Below the pieces are notes generated by a model. It worked only from the letters and a program-made list of their open reading frames with translations, ran no database searches and was not told the DNA's origin. Positions 31,807-39,641 of a DNA stretch of 39,641 bases are shown here, piece after piece. Position 1 is the stretch's first letter. Each line of letters begins with the position of its first letter. The position numbers and the translations under genes were made by a program. Source of the DNA: Prevotella sp. (lineage in GTDB: Bacteria; Bacteroidota; Bacteroidia; Bacteroidales; Bacteroidaceae); the NCBI GenBank assembly GCA_016285055.1, contig JAEEPZ010000027.1:1-39641 (forward strand), in the 5' to 3' direction.

Positions 31807-34800
31807 TTATGTCCAGTTATTGTTGAACTCGGCGATGTCGTTCTCGCCAACTTTGACTATTTCAGCTGCTATGGTGATGGTGGTGTACATCAGTTTCGAG
31901 TCGCTGTCGTTGAAGTAGTCGCGCAGCGAGACGCAATAGGCGTTTTTGAAGTTGACGGTCTTGAAGCAGCGCTTGTTCTGCCGTGCCCACACCACGAACT
32001 TCAGGTATCCGTCGTAGACCTGCGTGTTCTCGAACATCCAGCGGTAGAAGAACACGTCGTCGTCGCTCTGTGAAGGCATGGTGAAGGTCAGTCGTCCTCC
32101 GCGTGGTCTTGTCGATGGCTTGCCGGTGCTGTCGCAGGACTGCGAGAACTCGTATGAACATTCCACGACGCCGTATTTCTTGTTGTTGATAACAATCTTT
32201 CCGTGGAAGGCATCGTTGTCGCTGGCGGCAGGGCCTTTCAGGGCATCCACGTCGCCTAAGCCATCGGGCGTGCTGCCTCCCAGGTCGCCGAGGCCGCCGA
32301 GTGCGTCGGTAAAGCTGCTGGCAATGTCGTCGACGGTGTCCTTTGCCAGGTTCTCCAGCTTGCTGGTCAGGTTGTTCAGGGTGGTTGTCACCTGATCCTG
32401 CAGCTTGTTGATGGCGTTGGAGATGGCTTCCTTGCCTTTGTTGATGAGCTCCTGTCCTTTCTCCTTGATGTCGCTGACAAACTGCTCGGCTTTCTCCTTT
32501 GCTGCGTTGACGGCATCCTTGGCTGCATCGACAATCTTCTGGGCCTCTTCCTTGATTTGCTGTGCTGCCTGCTTCACGCCCTCCTTGATGTTGTTCACCA
32601 CATTGATGGCTTCGTCCTTGATGGCGTTATAGGTGTCCACGATTTCCTTCTTGGCAGCCTCGTAGGTCTCCTTGGCCTCGTCCTTGATGGCATTCCACGT
32701 CTCGGTAACCTCCTTCTTGGCGGCCTCATAGGTCTTCTTGGCTTCATCCTTGACAGCGTTGTAAGCTTCTAAGGCCTTCTCCTTGGCGCCATTGTATATC
32801 TCCAGGGCCTTGTCCTTGATGCCGTTGTACACCTCCATGGCCTTGTCCTTGACACCGTTGTACACTTCCAGGGCCTTGTCCTTGATGCCGTTGTAAATCT
32901 CCTGAGCCTTGTCCTTGACAGCATTGTAGGCCTGCTCGGCTTTGTCCTTGATGCCGTTGTACACTTCCAATGCCTTGTCCTTGACAGCATTGTAGGCCTG
33001 CTCGGCTTTGTCCTTGATGCCGTTGTAAATCTCCTGAGCCTTCTCCTTGGCAGCGTTGTACACCTGCTCGGCTTTGTCCTTGATGCCGTTGTAAATCTCC
33101 TGGGCCTTAGCCTTGGCAGCATTGAAAGCCTCCTCGGCCTTAGCCTTGAGGCTGTTGTAAATCTCCTGAGCCTTAGCTTTGGCAGCATTGTATGCCTCCT
33201 CGGCCTTGGCTTTGAGGTTGTTGTAAATCTCCTGTGCCTTCTCCTTGGCGGCATTGAATGCCTGCTCGGCTTTATCCTTGATGCCGTTGTAAATCTCCTG
33301 AGCCTTCTCCTTGGCGGCATTGAATGCCTGCTCGGCTTTATCCTTGATGCCGTTGTATATCTCCTGAGCCTTCTCCTTGGCGGAGTTGTACACTTCCTCG
33401 GCCTTGGCCTTGATGTTGTTGTACACCTCCTGTGCCTTCTCCTTGGCGGCGTTATATGCCTGCTCAGCTTTCTCCTTGATGTTGTTGTAGACCTCCTGTG
33501 CCTTTTCCTTGGCAGCATTGTACAGCTCTTCGGCCTTACGCTTGGCAGCATCGAGGGCTTCCTGAGCTTTCTGCTTCATGGAGTTGTACACCTCCTCAGC
33601 TTTATTCTTCGCTGCATCGAGTGCCTCGCGTGCCTTGTTCATAGCAGCGTCGTAGGTCTGCTGTGCCTTGGCCATGGCATCGTTGAATGCCTGCGATCCT
33701 CTCTCATAGAGCTGCTGGGCTTGCTGCTTGGCGCTTTCCAGAGCCTGCTGTGCTGCGTCCTTGGCTTGGTTGAAGGCATTCTGTGCGGCCTCCTTTGCCT
33801 GGTTGGCCGTTTCCTTAGCCTTGTCGACCACGTCATTGAAGGTCTGCTGGGCTTGTTCTTTGGCGTTGTTGAATGTCTGCTGGGCTTGCTGCGCCGTTTC
33901 TGTGAGCGTCTGCTTGGCGTTCTGTATGGTGCTGTCGAGCGTCTGTTGTGCCTGTTGGGCAGCGTTGGTCAGTGTCTGCTGAGCATCACCCAGGGTGTTT
34001 TCGAGTGTCTGCTGAGCTTTCTGCGTGGCATTGCTGAGCGTCTCCTTGGCATTGTTCATGGTGCTGTCGAGCGTCTGCTGTGCCTCCTTCGTAGCATTGG
34101 AGAGCGTCTCGTTAGCATCCTTCATGGTGCTGTCAAGCGTCTGCTGTGCCTTCTGCGTGGCGTTGGTCAGTGTCTGCGTGGCATCCTTTACGGTGTTGTC
34201 AAGCGTTTGCTGTGCCTCCTGCGTTGCGTTGGTCAGCGTTTGCGTGGCATCCTTCATGGTGCTGTCGAGCGTCTGCTGTGCCTCTTGCGTGGCATTGGCG
34301 AGTGTCTCGTTGGCATCCTTCAAGGTGCTGTCGAGTGTCTGCTGAGCCTCTTGCGTGGACTTGGCGAGCGTCTCGTTGGCACCCTTCATGGTGTCGTCGA
34401 GCGTCTTCTGAGCCTCTCCGGTGGCGTTGTCCAATGTGTCCTGCGCCTCCTTCATGGTGTCGTCGAGCGTCTTCTTGGCATCCCCCGTGGCGTCGTCGAA
34501 TTCCTCCTGCGCCTCCTTCATCTTGTCGTCGAATGTCTTCTGAGCTTCTCCTGTGGTTTTGTCAAGAGTCTCTTGGGCATCCTTCATCGTGTCGTCGAAG
34601 GTCTTCTGAGCTTCCTCGTTGGCCTCATCGAGTTTCTTCTGGGCCTCCTGCATGGTTTCATCGTAGGCCTTCTTGGCTTCCGGCGCCACCGACGGCCCGT
34701 TCTCCAAGGCATTCTCCATGGCCTCCTCACAAACCTTGATGATAAAGTCTTCAGCGGCATCCAAGACCTTCAGTGCTGCTTCCTCTGCATGGTCAACGAC

Positions 34801-36141
34801 CTCGTTGACATCCGATTCCACGTTGGCCTTCACCTCATCCGACTTCTGGCCAGACTCCTCATTCGTCTGGTTAGCCGTCTGCTCTACTTGTCCGACTACC
34901 TCATCGGCAGCCTGTTGTGCTTGTTCATAGGCTTGGTCTGCGACGCTTTGTACGTCTGCAATCTTGTCTCCCAGCTGTTGTCCTGCCTGGTCGATGGCAT
35001 TTTGTGCCACCTCTTTTGTTCCCTCTGTGGCGTTTGACACCACATTGCTCACCTGCGACAGCGAGTCCTGCACCTCTGGCTTTATACTGTCGATAGCTCC
35101 CTGTGCCTGCTGCTGTGCTGCGCCGGCTACATCTGCGAGCTGCGACTGCACTCCTCCTGCTGCATCCTGCAACTGCTGCTGTGCTGATCCTGTGGCATCG
35201 CTCATTTGCTGCTGAGCGTCGGCCACCATCTGCTGCGTCTGTGCCCTGGCTTCATCCATGGTAGCCTGAGCCGACGTCTGAGCTTCTTGTATCTTTGCGT
35301 CTATCTGGCCTTTCAGTTCAGTCACCCCACCATCGATAGGAGCACCGGCTCCTCCGAGGCCATCCTGCAACTGTGAGGCCGCTCCCTGTGCTGCGCCTTC
35401 TAAGTTGGAGGCCAAGTTTCCGGCCATGTCCTGAGCTGCACCTGAAAGGTTTCCGGCCATGTCCTGTGCTGCGCCTGAAAGGTTTCCGGCCATGTCCTGT
35501 GCTGCGCCTGTGAGGTTTGATGCAGCGTTTCCGGCTAAGTCCTGAGCAGCGCCTGTGACATTCCCGGCCATGTCCTGAGCTGCGCCTGTGAGGTTTGATG
35601 CGGCGTTTCCGGCTATGTCCTGTGCAGCGCCTGTGACATTCCCGGCCATGTCCTTTGCTGCGCCAGCAACGTTTGATGCGGCGTTAGATGCCATGTCCTG
35701 AGCAGCGCCTGTGACGTTTCCGGCCATGTCCTTTGCTGCGCCAGCAACGTTTGACGCGGCGTTAGATGCCATGTCCTGTGCTGCGCCTGCAGCATTTGAT
35801 GCCATGTCCTTTGCTGCGCCTGCAACGTTTGAGGCTGCATTGGAGGCGGCGTTCTGTGCTGCGCTGGCTGCATTGGAGGCGGCGTTCTGTGCTGCACTGG
35901 CTGCATTTGAGGCAGCGTTCTGTGCTGCGCTGGCTGCATTGGAGGCGACGTTCTGAGCTGCACCGGCTGCATTGGAGGCAGCGTCCTGTGCTGCACTGGC
36001 TGCACTGGAAGCTGCATCTTTAATAGTACTGCCTGCGCCTTTTGCTATATTGCCTGCGCCTTGTGCTGCTGAGGCTGCAGCATTCTGTGGTGCCCCTGCT
36101 GCTTGAGCGGCTTCGTTGATGATTGAGTCGAAAAAGTCCAT
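31807..36141 (-). CDS. Giant 11-residue-repeat helical protein with C-terminal Hcp (TssD) domain
   Basis: This 1444-residue protein has about 1300 residues of hendecad (11/22-residue) repeats. The first ~270 are Ala/Asn-rich 11-mers (ASNAASAAQNA; AGNLSGAAQDM). A Gln/Ala/Asp middle follows, then 22-mers such as QEAQQTLDSTMKDANETLAN (about 490-770), and finally KEKAQEIYNGIKDKAEQAFNA (about 840-1170). Residues 1308-1444 match the neighbouring Hcp: FHGKIVINNKKYGVVECSYEF, RGGRLTF, FYRWMF and AEFNNNWT. It is an Hcp with a very long helical N-terminal extension, the reverse of usual evolved Hcps, which carry C-terminal domains. There is no signal peptide. It follows the strong terminator after hcp, so its expression is probably much lower. 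It could be a tube-borne payload, a length-setting (tape-measure-like) protein or a tube-lining scaffold. Confidence 0.88.
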   Translation of the reverse strand: MDFFDSIINEAAQAAGAPQNAAASAAQGAGNIAKGAGSTIKDAASSAASAAQDAASNAAGAAQNVASNAASAAQNAASNAASAAQNAASNAASAAQNAASNAASNVAGAAKDMASNAAGAAQDMASNAASNVAGAAKDMAGNVTGAAQDMASNAASNVAGAAKDMAGNVTGAAQDIAGNAASNLTGAAQDMAGNVTGAAQDLAGNAASNLTGAAQDMAGNLSGAAQDMAGNLSGAAQDMAGNLASNLEGAAQGAASQLQDGLGGAGAPIDGGVTELKGQIDAKIQEAQTSAQATMDEARAQTQQMVADAQQQMSDATGSAQQQLQDAAGGVQSQLADVAGAAQQQAQGAIDSIKPEVQDSLSQVSNVVSNATEGTKEVAQNAIDQAGQQLGDKIADVQSVADQAYEQAQQAADEVVGQVEQTANQTNEESGQKSDEVKANVESDVNEVVDHAEEAALKVLDAAEDFIIKVCEEAMENALENGPSVAPEAKKAYDETMQEAQKKLDEANEEAQKTFDDTMKDAQETLDKTTGEAQKTFDDKMKEAQEEFDDATGDAKKTLDDTMKEAQDTLDNATGEAQKTLDDTMKGANETLAKSTQEAQQTLDSTLKDANETLANATQEAQQTLDSTMKDATQTLTNATQEAQQTLDNTVKDATQTLTNATQKAQQTLDSTMKDANETLSNATKEAQQTLDSTMNNAKETLSNATQKAQQTLENTLGDAQQTLTNAAQQAQQTLDSTIQNAKQTLTETAQQAQQTFNNAKEQAQQTFNDVVDKAKETANQAKEAAQNAFNQAKDAAQQALESAKQQAQQLYERGSQAFNDAMAKAQQTYDAAMNKAREALDAAKNKAEEVYNSMKQKAQEALDAAKRKAEELYNAAKEKAQEVYNNIKEKAEQAYNAAKEKAQEVYNNIKAKAEEVYNSAKEKAQEIYNGIKDKAEQAFNAAKEKAQEIYNGIKDKAEQAFNAAKEKAQEIYNNLKAKAEEAYNAAKAKAQEIYNSLKAKAEEAFNAAKAKAQEIYNGIKDKAEQVYNAAKEKAQEIYNGIKDKAEQAYNAVKDKALEVYNGIKDKAEQAYNAVKDKAQEIYNGIKDKALEVYNGVKDKAMEVYNGIKDKALEIYNGAKEKALEAYNAVKDEAKKTYEAAKKEVTETWNAIKDEAKETYEAAKKEIVDTYNAIKDEAINVVNNIKEGVKQAAQQIKEEAQKIVDAAKDAVNAAKEKAEQFVSDIKEKGQELINKGKEAISNAINKLQDQVTTTLNNLTSKLENLAKDTVDDIASSFTDALGGLGDLGGSTPDGLGDVDALKGPAASDNDAFHGKIVINNKKYGVVECSYEFSQSCDSTGKPSTRPRGGRLTFTMPSQSDDDVFFYRWMFENTQVYDGYLKFVVWARQNKRCFKTVNFKNAYCVSLRDYFNDSDSKLMYTTITIAAEIVKVGENDIAEFNNNWT
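32770..33560. repeat. 66-bp tandem repeats encoding 22-residue helical units
   Basis: Within the giant gene, units of 66 bp recur. For example 33241-33306 and 33307-33372 differ by about one base. They encode KEKAQEIYNGIKDKAEQAFNA-type 22-mers. High DNA identity between adjacent units implies recent duplication or gene conversion. Confidence 0.9.
33880..34640. repeat. 66-bp tandem repeats encoding QTLDSTMKDA-type units
   Basis: A second block of 66-bp units, encoding (A/E)AQQTLDSTMKDANETLANAT-like 22-mers, lies upstream in the protein from the KDKAEQ block. The units are more diverged than in the 32770-33560 block. Confidence 0.85.
35400..36000. repeat. 33-bp tandem repeats encoding Ala-rich 11-mers
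   Basis: The 5' part of the giant gene has 33-bp units encoding GNLSGAAQDMA, GNVTGAAQDMA and SNAASAAQNAA. Several neighbouring units are identical or nearly so. Confidence 0.88.
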
Positions 36142-36208
36142 GCGCTTATATAGATTATGTATACAATATTATATAGTCAGGTGTGGAGGAATGTGAGGCT
36201 TGAAAGGG

Positions 36209-36251
36209 AAAAAAGGTTTGGGGCCGTGGGCTTTGTCCCACTCCCCAAACC
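36209..36251 (-). terminator. Rho-independent terminator after hcp
   Basis: On the minus strand GGTTTGGGG (36251-36243) pairs with CCCCAAACC (36223-36215). An inner GTGGG/CCCAC pair extends the stem, and TTTTTT follows directly. It lies 14 bp past the hcp stop. It should separate high-level hcp mRNA from the giant Hcp-fusion gene downstream. Confidence 0.9.
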
Positions 36252-36264
36252 CGATGTCATGTGA

Positions 36265-36672
36265 TTAGTTGTCGATGGTCCAGCGGTTGTTGTGCTGGGC
36301 GTTGCCCATCTTAATCTCCTTAGCGGAGATGGTGAACTCTTCGTACTGCTGCACCTCGTTCTTGTTGTCGTAGGTCTCAGCATACTCCACCATGTAGCCC
36401 TCAACGAAGTCGAGGTGCTTCATCTCGCCACCCTGACGGTTAGGCCATGAGATGGTGCCGCTCTTCGACATGTAGGTGTCGCACATCCACTCGAGCAGAT
36501 CGGTGTTGCCGTCGTCGTTGGACTTTACCTTCACATAGATTTTGCCACCGCGAGTGGTGCCTGTGGGCTGACCCTCGACGTCGGTCTGCTGGTTGAGTTC
36601 GTAACGAACATACATAACTTCGCGCTCGGCGATGCCGTCAGCGTTGATGGTAACAGTTCTCTGTGCTGCCAT
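36265..36672 (-). CDS. hcp: T6SS tube protein Hcp (TssD)
   Basis: This 135-residue protein matches the short Bacteroidetes Hcp: TVTINADG near the start, YVRYELNQQTDVEGQPTG, TTRGGKIYVKVKS, LLEWM, FVEGYMVEYAETYD and the ending AKEIKMGNAQHNNRWTIDN. Hcp hexamers stack to form the tube ejected by sheath contraction. It lies 75 bp after tssC and ends in a strong terminator, as expected of an abundant protein. The C-terminal domain of the next gene is a diverged copy, sharing RGGxxxxxxxS, the Y-V-E-Y/C-S-Y class of strands and the final NN-W-T. Confidence 0.96.
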   Translation of the reverse strand: MAAQRTVTINADGIAEREVMYVRYELNQQTDVEGQPTGTTRGGKIYVKVKSNDDGNTDLLEWMCDTYMSKSGTISWPNRQGGEMKHLDFVEGYMVEYAETYDNKNEVQQYEEFTISAKEIKMGNAQHNNRWTIDN

Positions 36673-36747
36673 AATTGTTGTTGTTTAAAGGGTTAATAAA
36701 AAGGGTTTGATAAAAGAAAAAAAACTTTTAAATAAATTAGAGATACA

Positions 36748-38124
36748 TTAAGAGACGGCGGTATCCCATTCGGTGCCGGCGTCGCCGTTGTGTCCAGTAA
36801 GCTCGATGAAGAAGTTCTTTGCTGCGAAGAAAGGCTTCAGCTCCACCTCAATCTTGATGTCCTTTGTCTTAGGATCCTGGTTGATGCCCTTGAGGCTGTA
36901 GTTCTCGATGAGCTTGCCCGGTCCTTTGTAGTCGCTGAGGAAGTCGTGCACAGCCTGCTGCAGCTCTGCCTTGACGGCGCTGTTCCAGTTGATGAAGGCT
37001 TCATCGTTGAAGAAGTTCTGGAAGACCTTGCCAATCCAGTCGAACACGCGGACGATAGGATACTCCTGCAGTCCGATGGTAGCGCCGTTGTAGAGCGAGC
37101 GGTTCGAGAAGGCCATGGTGCGTCCGTCCTCCTCGACCATGGGGATAACGCCCATGTCGATGATGGCTGCAATCTCACTCTTGCGCAGATCCATGCGTGC
37201 ACCCTTGACATTGCTCAGTGTTCCGTACTTCTTGCCGGCGCAGCCCTGTGCGATGACTGTCTCCTCGGTGTTCGTCATGCGGCCAGCGAGTGCAGCCGAT
37301 GCAGGCACGTAGAGGTCGTCGTCCTCGTTGGCCAGCTCACTCTTCTTGCGGCCGAGGATGTAGTTGGCCGTCATCACCACGTTAGCCATCTTGGCGTCCT
37401 GGCTCTGCATGTTGGCCTCGTCGAGCTCGTCCTTCAGCATGGAGAAATTGAGACTGTCCTTGAAGTCGGTCAGCATGATGACCTTGTTGCGGTAAGCCGT
37501 GTCGGCCCACATGCGGATGGTGTTGGCATCGCCGATGTATCCGGGCACAATGAGCAGCGAGTAGTTGTTCTTCAGGCTCAGACGGTCGTAGTAGCGCTCC
37601 AGCTCGTCGCGGATGGCCAGTGTGTCCTCCGAGTCGTGGTACTCCAGCTCCTCTTTGTTCACGTTCATCAGTGTGAGGCAGTCAATCTTGCCCTGTCCTG
37701 CGTTAGCGAAGAAGGAGTCGAGTGCACGGTAGGTGATTTCCAGCTTGCGCACCTCGTCGTGTACGGTGAAGAGGTTATTCTTCAGGTTCGTCTCGGCCTT
37801 TGCCAGCTTCTCCTTGCAGTTCTCGATGATTTCCATGGGATCTGACGATCCTTCCTCCATGATGCTGACCCAGAGTGCCAGTTCGTTCTTCAGCTTCTTG
37901 CGAGCCTCGCTGTAGGAAGCGTCGCCGAGGAAGATGTTCTTCACGGCCTTGCGGCGCGGATCCATGTTCTCAACGCCCTTGATGAGGCCCTTGAGTAGTT
38001 GGAAGCCGCCGAACTTGTCCAGTCCGCCGATGCTGTCCTGCAAAAGTTGTCCCGGGTTTTGTATTCTCTCTTGAAGTTCGAGGGCCTGGCCCTGCTCTTC
38101 TTGTTTCAGTTCTTCTGCTGCCAT
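36748..38124 (-). CDS. tssC: T6SS sheath large subunit TssC (VipB-like)
   Basis: This 458-residue protein has TssC hallmarks. There is an N-terminal helical handle, then LTYRALDSFFANAG-like text (ITYRALDSFFANAGQ). VNKEELEYHD and the block SLLIVPGYIGD follow. Later come YVPASAALAGRMTNTEETV and SNRSLYNGATIGLQEYPIVRVFDWIGKVFQNFF. TssC with TssB polymerises into the contractile sheath around the Hcp tube. It lies 73 bp after tssB, with GGTAGG-type short repeats in the gap. Confidence 0.95.
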   Translation of the reverse strand: MAAEELKQEEQGQALELQERIQNPGQLLQDSIGGLDKFGGFQLLKGLIKGVENMDPRRKAVKNIFLGDASYSEARKKLKNELALWVSIMEEGSSDPMEIIENCKEKLAKAETNLKNNLFTVHDEVRKLEITYRALDSFFANAGQGKIDCLTLMNVNKEELEYHDSEDTLAIRDELERYYDRLSLKNNYSLLIVPGYIGDANTIRMWADTAYRNKVIMLTDFKDSLNFSMLKDELDEANMQSQDAKMANVVMTANYILGRKKSELANEDDDLYVPASAALAGRMTNTEETVIAQGCAGKKYGTLSNVKGARMDLRKSEIAAIIDMGVIPMVEEDGRTMAFSNRSLYNGATIGLQEYPIVRVFDWIGKVFQNFFNDEAFINWNSAVKAELQQAVHDFLSDYKGPGKLIENYSLKGINQDPKTKDIKIEVELKPFFAAKNFFIELTGHNGDAGTEWDTAVS

Positions 38125-38153
38125 AATGGTGTTTTTTTGTTTTTTTTGTACGT

Positions 38154-38182
38154 TGGGTAGGTTTGGTAGGGTGAGGTAGGTG
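38154..38182. repeat. Short GGTAGG repeats between tssB and tssC
   Basis: GGGTAGGTTTGGTAGGGTGAGGTAGG contains three or four imperfect 8-bp GGTAGG(N) units in the tssB-tssC gap. It is the fifth kind of short tandem repeat found in spacers of this cluster. Confidence 0.75.
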
Positions 38183-38197
38183 GATTAGGCTGTTTTA

Positions 38198-38653
38198 CTA
38201 ATCAGCTGCCTCCAGTTCAGCCAGGAGTGCCTTGAGGGCGTTCTTCAGGTTGCCTTTGGCAGCCTCGTCCTTGAGGGCGTTACGCAGGCTCTTGTTCTTC
38301 TCCAGCTGGCGGATGACGCTGTTATAGGCGTCGATCTTGCCCTTGGCAGCGCTCATCAGTTCGCTGTTGGCAATGAGAGCGTCGTCCTCGAAGTCCTTCA
38401 CAGACTTGAAGTCGAAGTCCTCGAACACAGCGCCGCCTTCCTCGTTCTCGAGGGCGACGTCCTTCTTGGAGGGCTGGTAGTGCTCAAAGACGTCCTTCAT
38501 GCTCTTGGCCTTGAAGCCTTCACGGTCTTCGTCCGACTGTGGAGCCTCGTCGGTGAACTGATCAGCATAGAGAGCTCGGTTTTGCGGGAACTCGATGATG
38601 CCGTCTTGTGCTTCGGCATCGAGCACTTTTGAAATAACAGTTTTTCTTGCCAT
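38198..38653 (-). CDS. tssB: T6SS sheath small subunit TssB (VipA-like)
   Basis: This 151-residue protein precedes tssC and has the TssB pattern. A variable start and a FKAKSMKDVFEHYQPSKK segment are followed by the GAVFEDFDFKSVKDF block corresponding to the conserved F-x-S-M-x-D-F-x-P-x-x-V/I region. A C-terminal helix pair (LRNALKDEAAKGNLKNALKALLAEL) follows. It forms the sheath with TssC. Start chosen at 38653 (MARKTVISKVLDAEAQDG), with an A-rich leader upstream. Confidence 0.93.
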   Translation of the reverse strand: MARKTVISKVLDAEAQDGIIEFPQNRALYADQFTDEAPQSDEDREGFKAKSMKDVFEHYQPSKKDVALENEEGGAVFEDFDFKSVKDFEDDALIANSELMSAAKGKIDAYNSVIRQLEKNKSLRNALKDEAAKGNLKNALKALLAELEAAD

Positions 38654-38706
38654 AGTTGCTTTGGTTTTATTGGTTAATAAAAAAGTAATTTTTTTGGGTG
38701 ATGGGG

Positions 38707-38769
38707 CTTATAGGTCTTATGGGACTTATGGGACTTATGGGTCTTTTGGGACCTATAGGGCTTATAAGC
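38707..38769. repeat. 9-bp CTTATGGGN tandem array (seven units) between clpV and tssB
   Basis: Seven adjacent 9-bp units (CTTATAGGT, CTTATGGGA, CTTATGGGA, CTTATGGGT, CTTTTGGGA, CCTATAGGG, CTTATAAGC) directly precede the end of clpV. The same unit and copy number occur at 26450-26512. Confidence 0.93.
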
Positions 38770-38777
38770 CCCTTTGG

Positions 38778-39641
38778 CTATGCCTCAGCGGGGGCTTCCT
38801 CTTCCTCGGCGGCCTTGGCCTTCTTGCCCTTCTTGGGCTTTTCGGGAGCCGGAGCCTCGGGAGCTTCAGGAGCCTCTATGGGCTCGGGCTTCGGCTGTGC
38901 CAGATTGCCGGCGACGGTGGTCGTCTCCTCGCCGTCGGGGCTGTCGATGTCCCACTGTATCTGCTTGTTCTCCTCATCAAACTTCATCGTGACGGTGTCG
39001 CCCGGGGTGATGGTGCCGGCGATGATGAGCTTCGACAACGGACGGCGGATCTCCTTGCGGATGATGCCCAGGATGGGACGTGCGCCGTAGTGAGCGTTGA
39101 AGCCCACGCTGGTGACGTACTTGCGGGCGGTGTCGTCGATGACCAGCTTGATGTTCTGCTCGTTGAGCGTCTTCAGCAGGTTCTTAATGTGGATGTCGAA
39201 GATGCGGTTGATCATCTCGGTGGTGATGGGCGAGAACGGCACAATCTCGGTCAAGCGGGCCAGGAACTCCGGACGGAAGTTGCCCTGCATCACCTCTAAG
39301 AGTTGGTCGTGTGTGGGCACCTTGCCTGCATCGAATGACTTGAAGATATAGTCTGATCCGATGTTCGAGGTGAAGATGATGAGCGAGTTGGAGAAGTCGC
39401 CGACGCGTCCCAGACGGTCGTGCAGCTTGCCCTCGTCGAGAATCTGGAGGAAGAGGTCGAAGACGCTCTTGTGTGCCTTCTCAATCTCGTCGAACAGCAC
39501 GACGGAGTAGGGGTGCTGACGTATCTGGTTGACCAGCAGACCGCCTTCCTCGTAGCCGACGTATCCCGGAGGTGCACCGTAGAGCAGTGCCACGGAGTGC
39601 TCCTCCTTGTACTCCGACATGTCGAAGCGCAGCATGGCTGT
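38778..39641 (-). CDS. clpV: T6SS sheath-recycling AAA+ ATPase ClpV (TssH), C-terminal part
   Basis: The gene runs off the right edge of the window; 288 residues of the C-terminus are seen. The second AAA+ module is clear: RFDMSEYKEEHSV, GAPPGYVGYEEGG, VVLFDEIEKAH (Walker B), IIFTSNIGSDYIF, FRPEFLARLTEIVPFSPI and YGARPILGIIRKEIRRPLSKLI. The last 35 or so residues are a Pro/Ala/Glu/Lys extension (EAPEAPEAP, KPKKGKKAK, EEEEAPAEA) beyond the usual ClpB/ClpV end. ClpV unfolds contracted sheath through TssC. Placement directly before tssB supports ClpV over housekeeping ClpB, though ClpB cannot be excluded from this fragment alone. Confidence 0.85.
   Translation of the reverse strand, partial: TAMLRFDMSEYKEEHSVALLYGAPPGYVGYEEGGLLVNQIRQHPYSVVLFDEIEKAHKSVFDLFLQILDEGKLHDRLGRVGDFSNSLIIFTSNIGSDYIFKSFDAGKVPTHDQLLEVMQGNFRPEFLARLTEIVPFSPITTEMINRIFDIHIKNLLKTLNEQNIKLVIDDTARKYVTSVGFNAHYGARPILGIIRKEIRRPLSKLIIAGTITPGDTVTMKFDEENKQIQWDIDSPDGEETTTVAGNLAQPKPEPIEAPEAPEAPAPEKPKKGKKAKAAEEEEAPAEA

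Noticed and set aside
33721..35037. Long plus-strand reading frame of 438 codons opposite the giant repeat gene
   Set aside because: It is the antisense shadow of in-phase 33/66-bp repeats; the minus-strand frame is far longer and ends in an Hcp domain.

Overview
The window is a single, nearly gapless gene cluster read entirely on the minus strand. It encodes a Bacteroidetes-type (subtype iii-like) type VI secretion system (T6SS) with a complete eukaryote-like ubiquitin-type conjugation module inside it. A Bacteroidales host, probably Prevotella-like, is suggested by three things: the T6SS-iii forms of Hcp, VgrG, TssF and TssK; a Bacteroidetes promoter (TTG, 20 bp, TAATTTTG) at about 22059-22090; and intergenic short tandem repeats of a kind familiar from that order. 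The taxon is an inference. No tRNA, rRNA, insertion sequence or CRISPR array was seen.

Layout in transcription order (right to left). 39641-36265: tube, sheath and motor genes, namely the ClpV C-terminus (cut by the window edge), TssB, TssC and Hcp, ending in a strong terminator (36209-36251). 36141-22255: payload and spike region. It holds a 1444-residue protein made of 11/22-residue helical repeats with an Hcp domain at its C-terminus, VgrG, an acidic helical protein, a DUF4280 PAAR-like tip protein with a long coiled coil, two unknown proteins, a DUF2931-like protein and a protein with six GMIVFDE-type motifs. 22023-7929: one tightly coupled operon behind the promoter. It encodes a 102-residue unknown, a ubiquitin-like protein ending in Gly, an E2-like protein with HPN and a catalytic-type Cys, two secreted or membrane proteins, a membrane-anchored JAB/MPN peptidase, a membrane protein with VWA, RING and FHA domains, a ThiF-type E1 with a UFD-like tail, and then the baseplate genes TssG, TssK, TssE and TssF. 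7886-5655: two proteins sharing an N-terminal peptidoglycan-binding domain (one membrane/pore-like, one lysozyme-like), probably effectors. 5559-303: a LysM glucosaminidase, a PpkA-like membrane Ser/Thr kinase, a secreted WG-repeat-like protein and a PppA-like PP2C phosphatase. 1-302 holds two hairpins and no convincing gene.

How it may work: sheath, tube, baseplate and ClpV form a contractile injection machine. Neither TssJ/L/M nor clear TssN/O/P/Q/R genes are visible. The membrane proteins of the ubiquitin-like module (VWA-RING-FHA, TM-JAB, the 526- and 360-residue proteins) are therefore candidates for the envelope-spanning part or its regulators. Kinase, phosphatase and the FHA on the RING protein look like a threonine-phosphorylation switch wired directly to an E3-like protein. 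The hypothesis is that phosphorylation controls ubiquitin-like tagging of a T6SS component, reversed by the JAB peptidase. The proteins and their order are read from the sequence; the wiring is inference.
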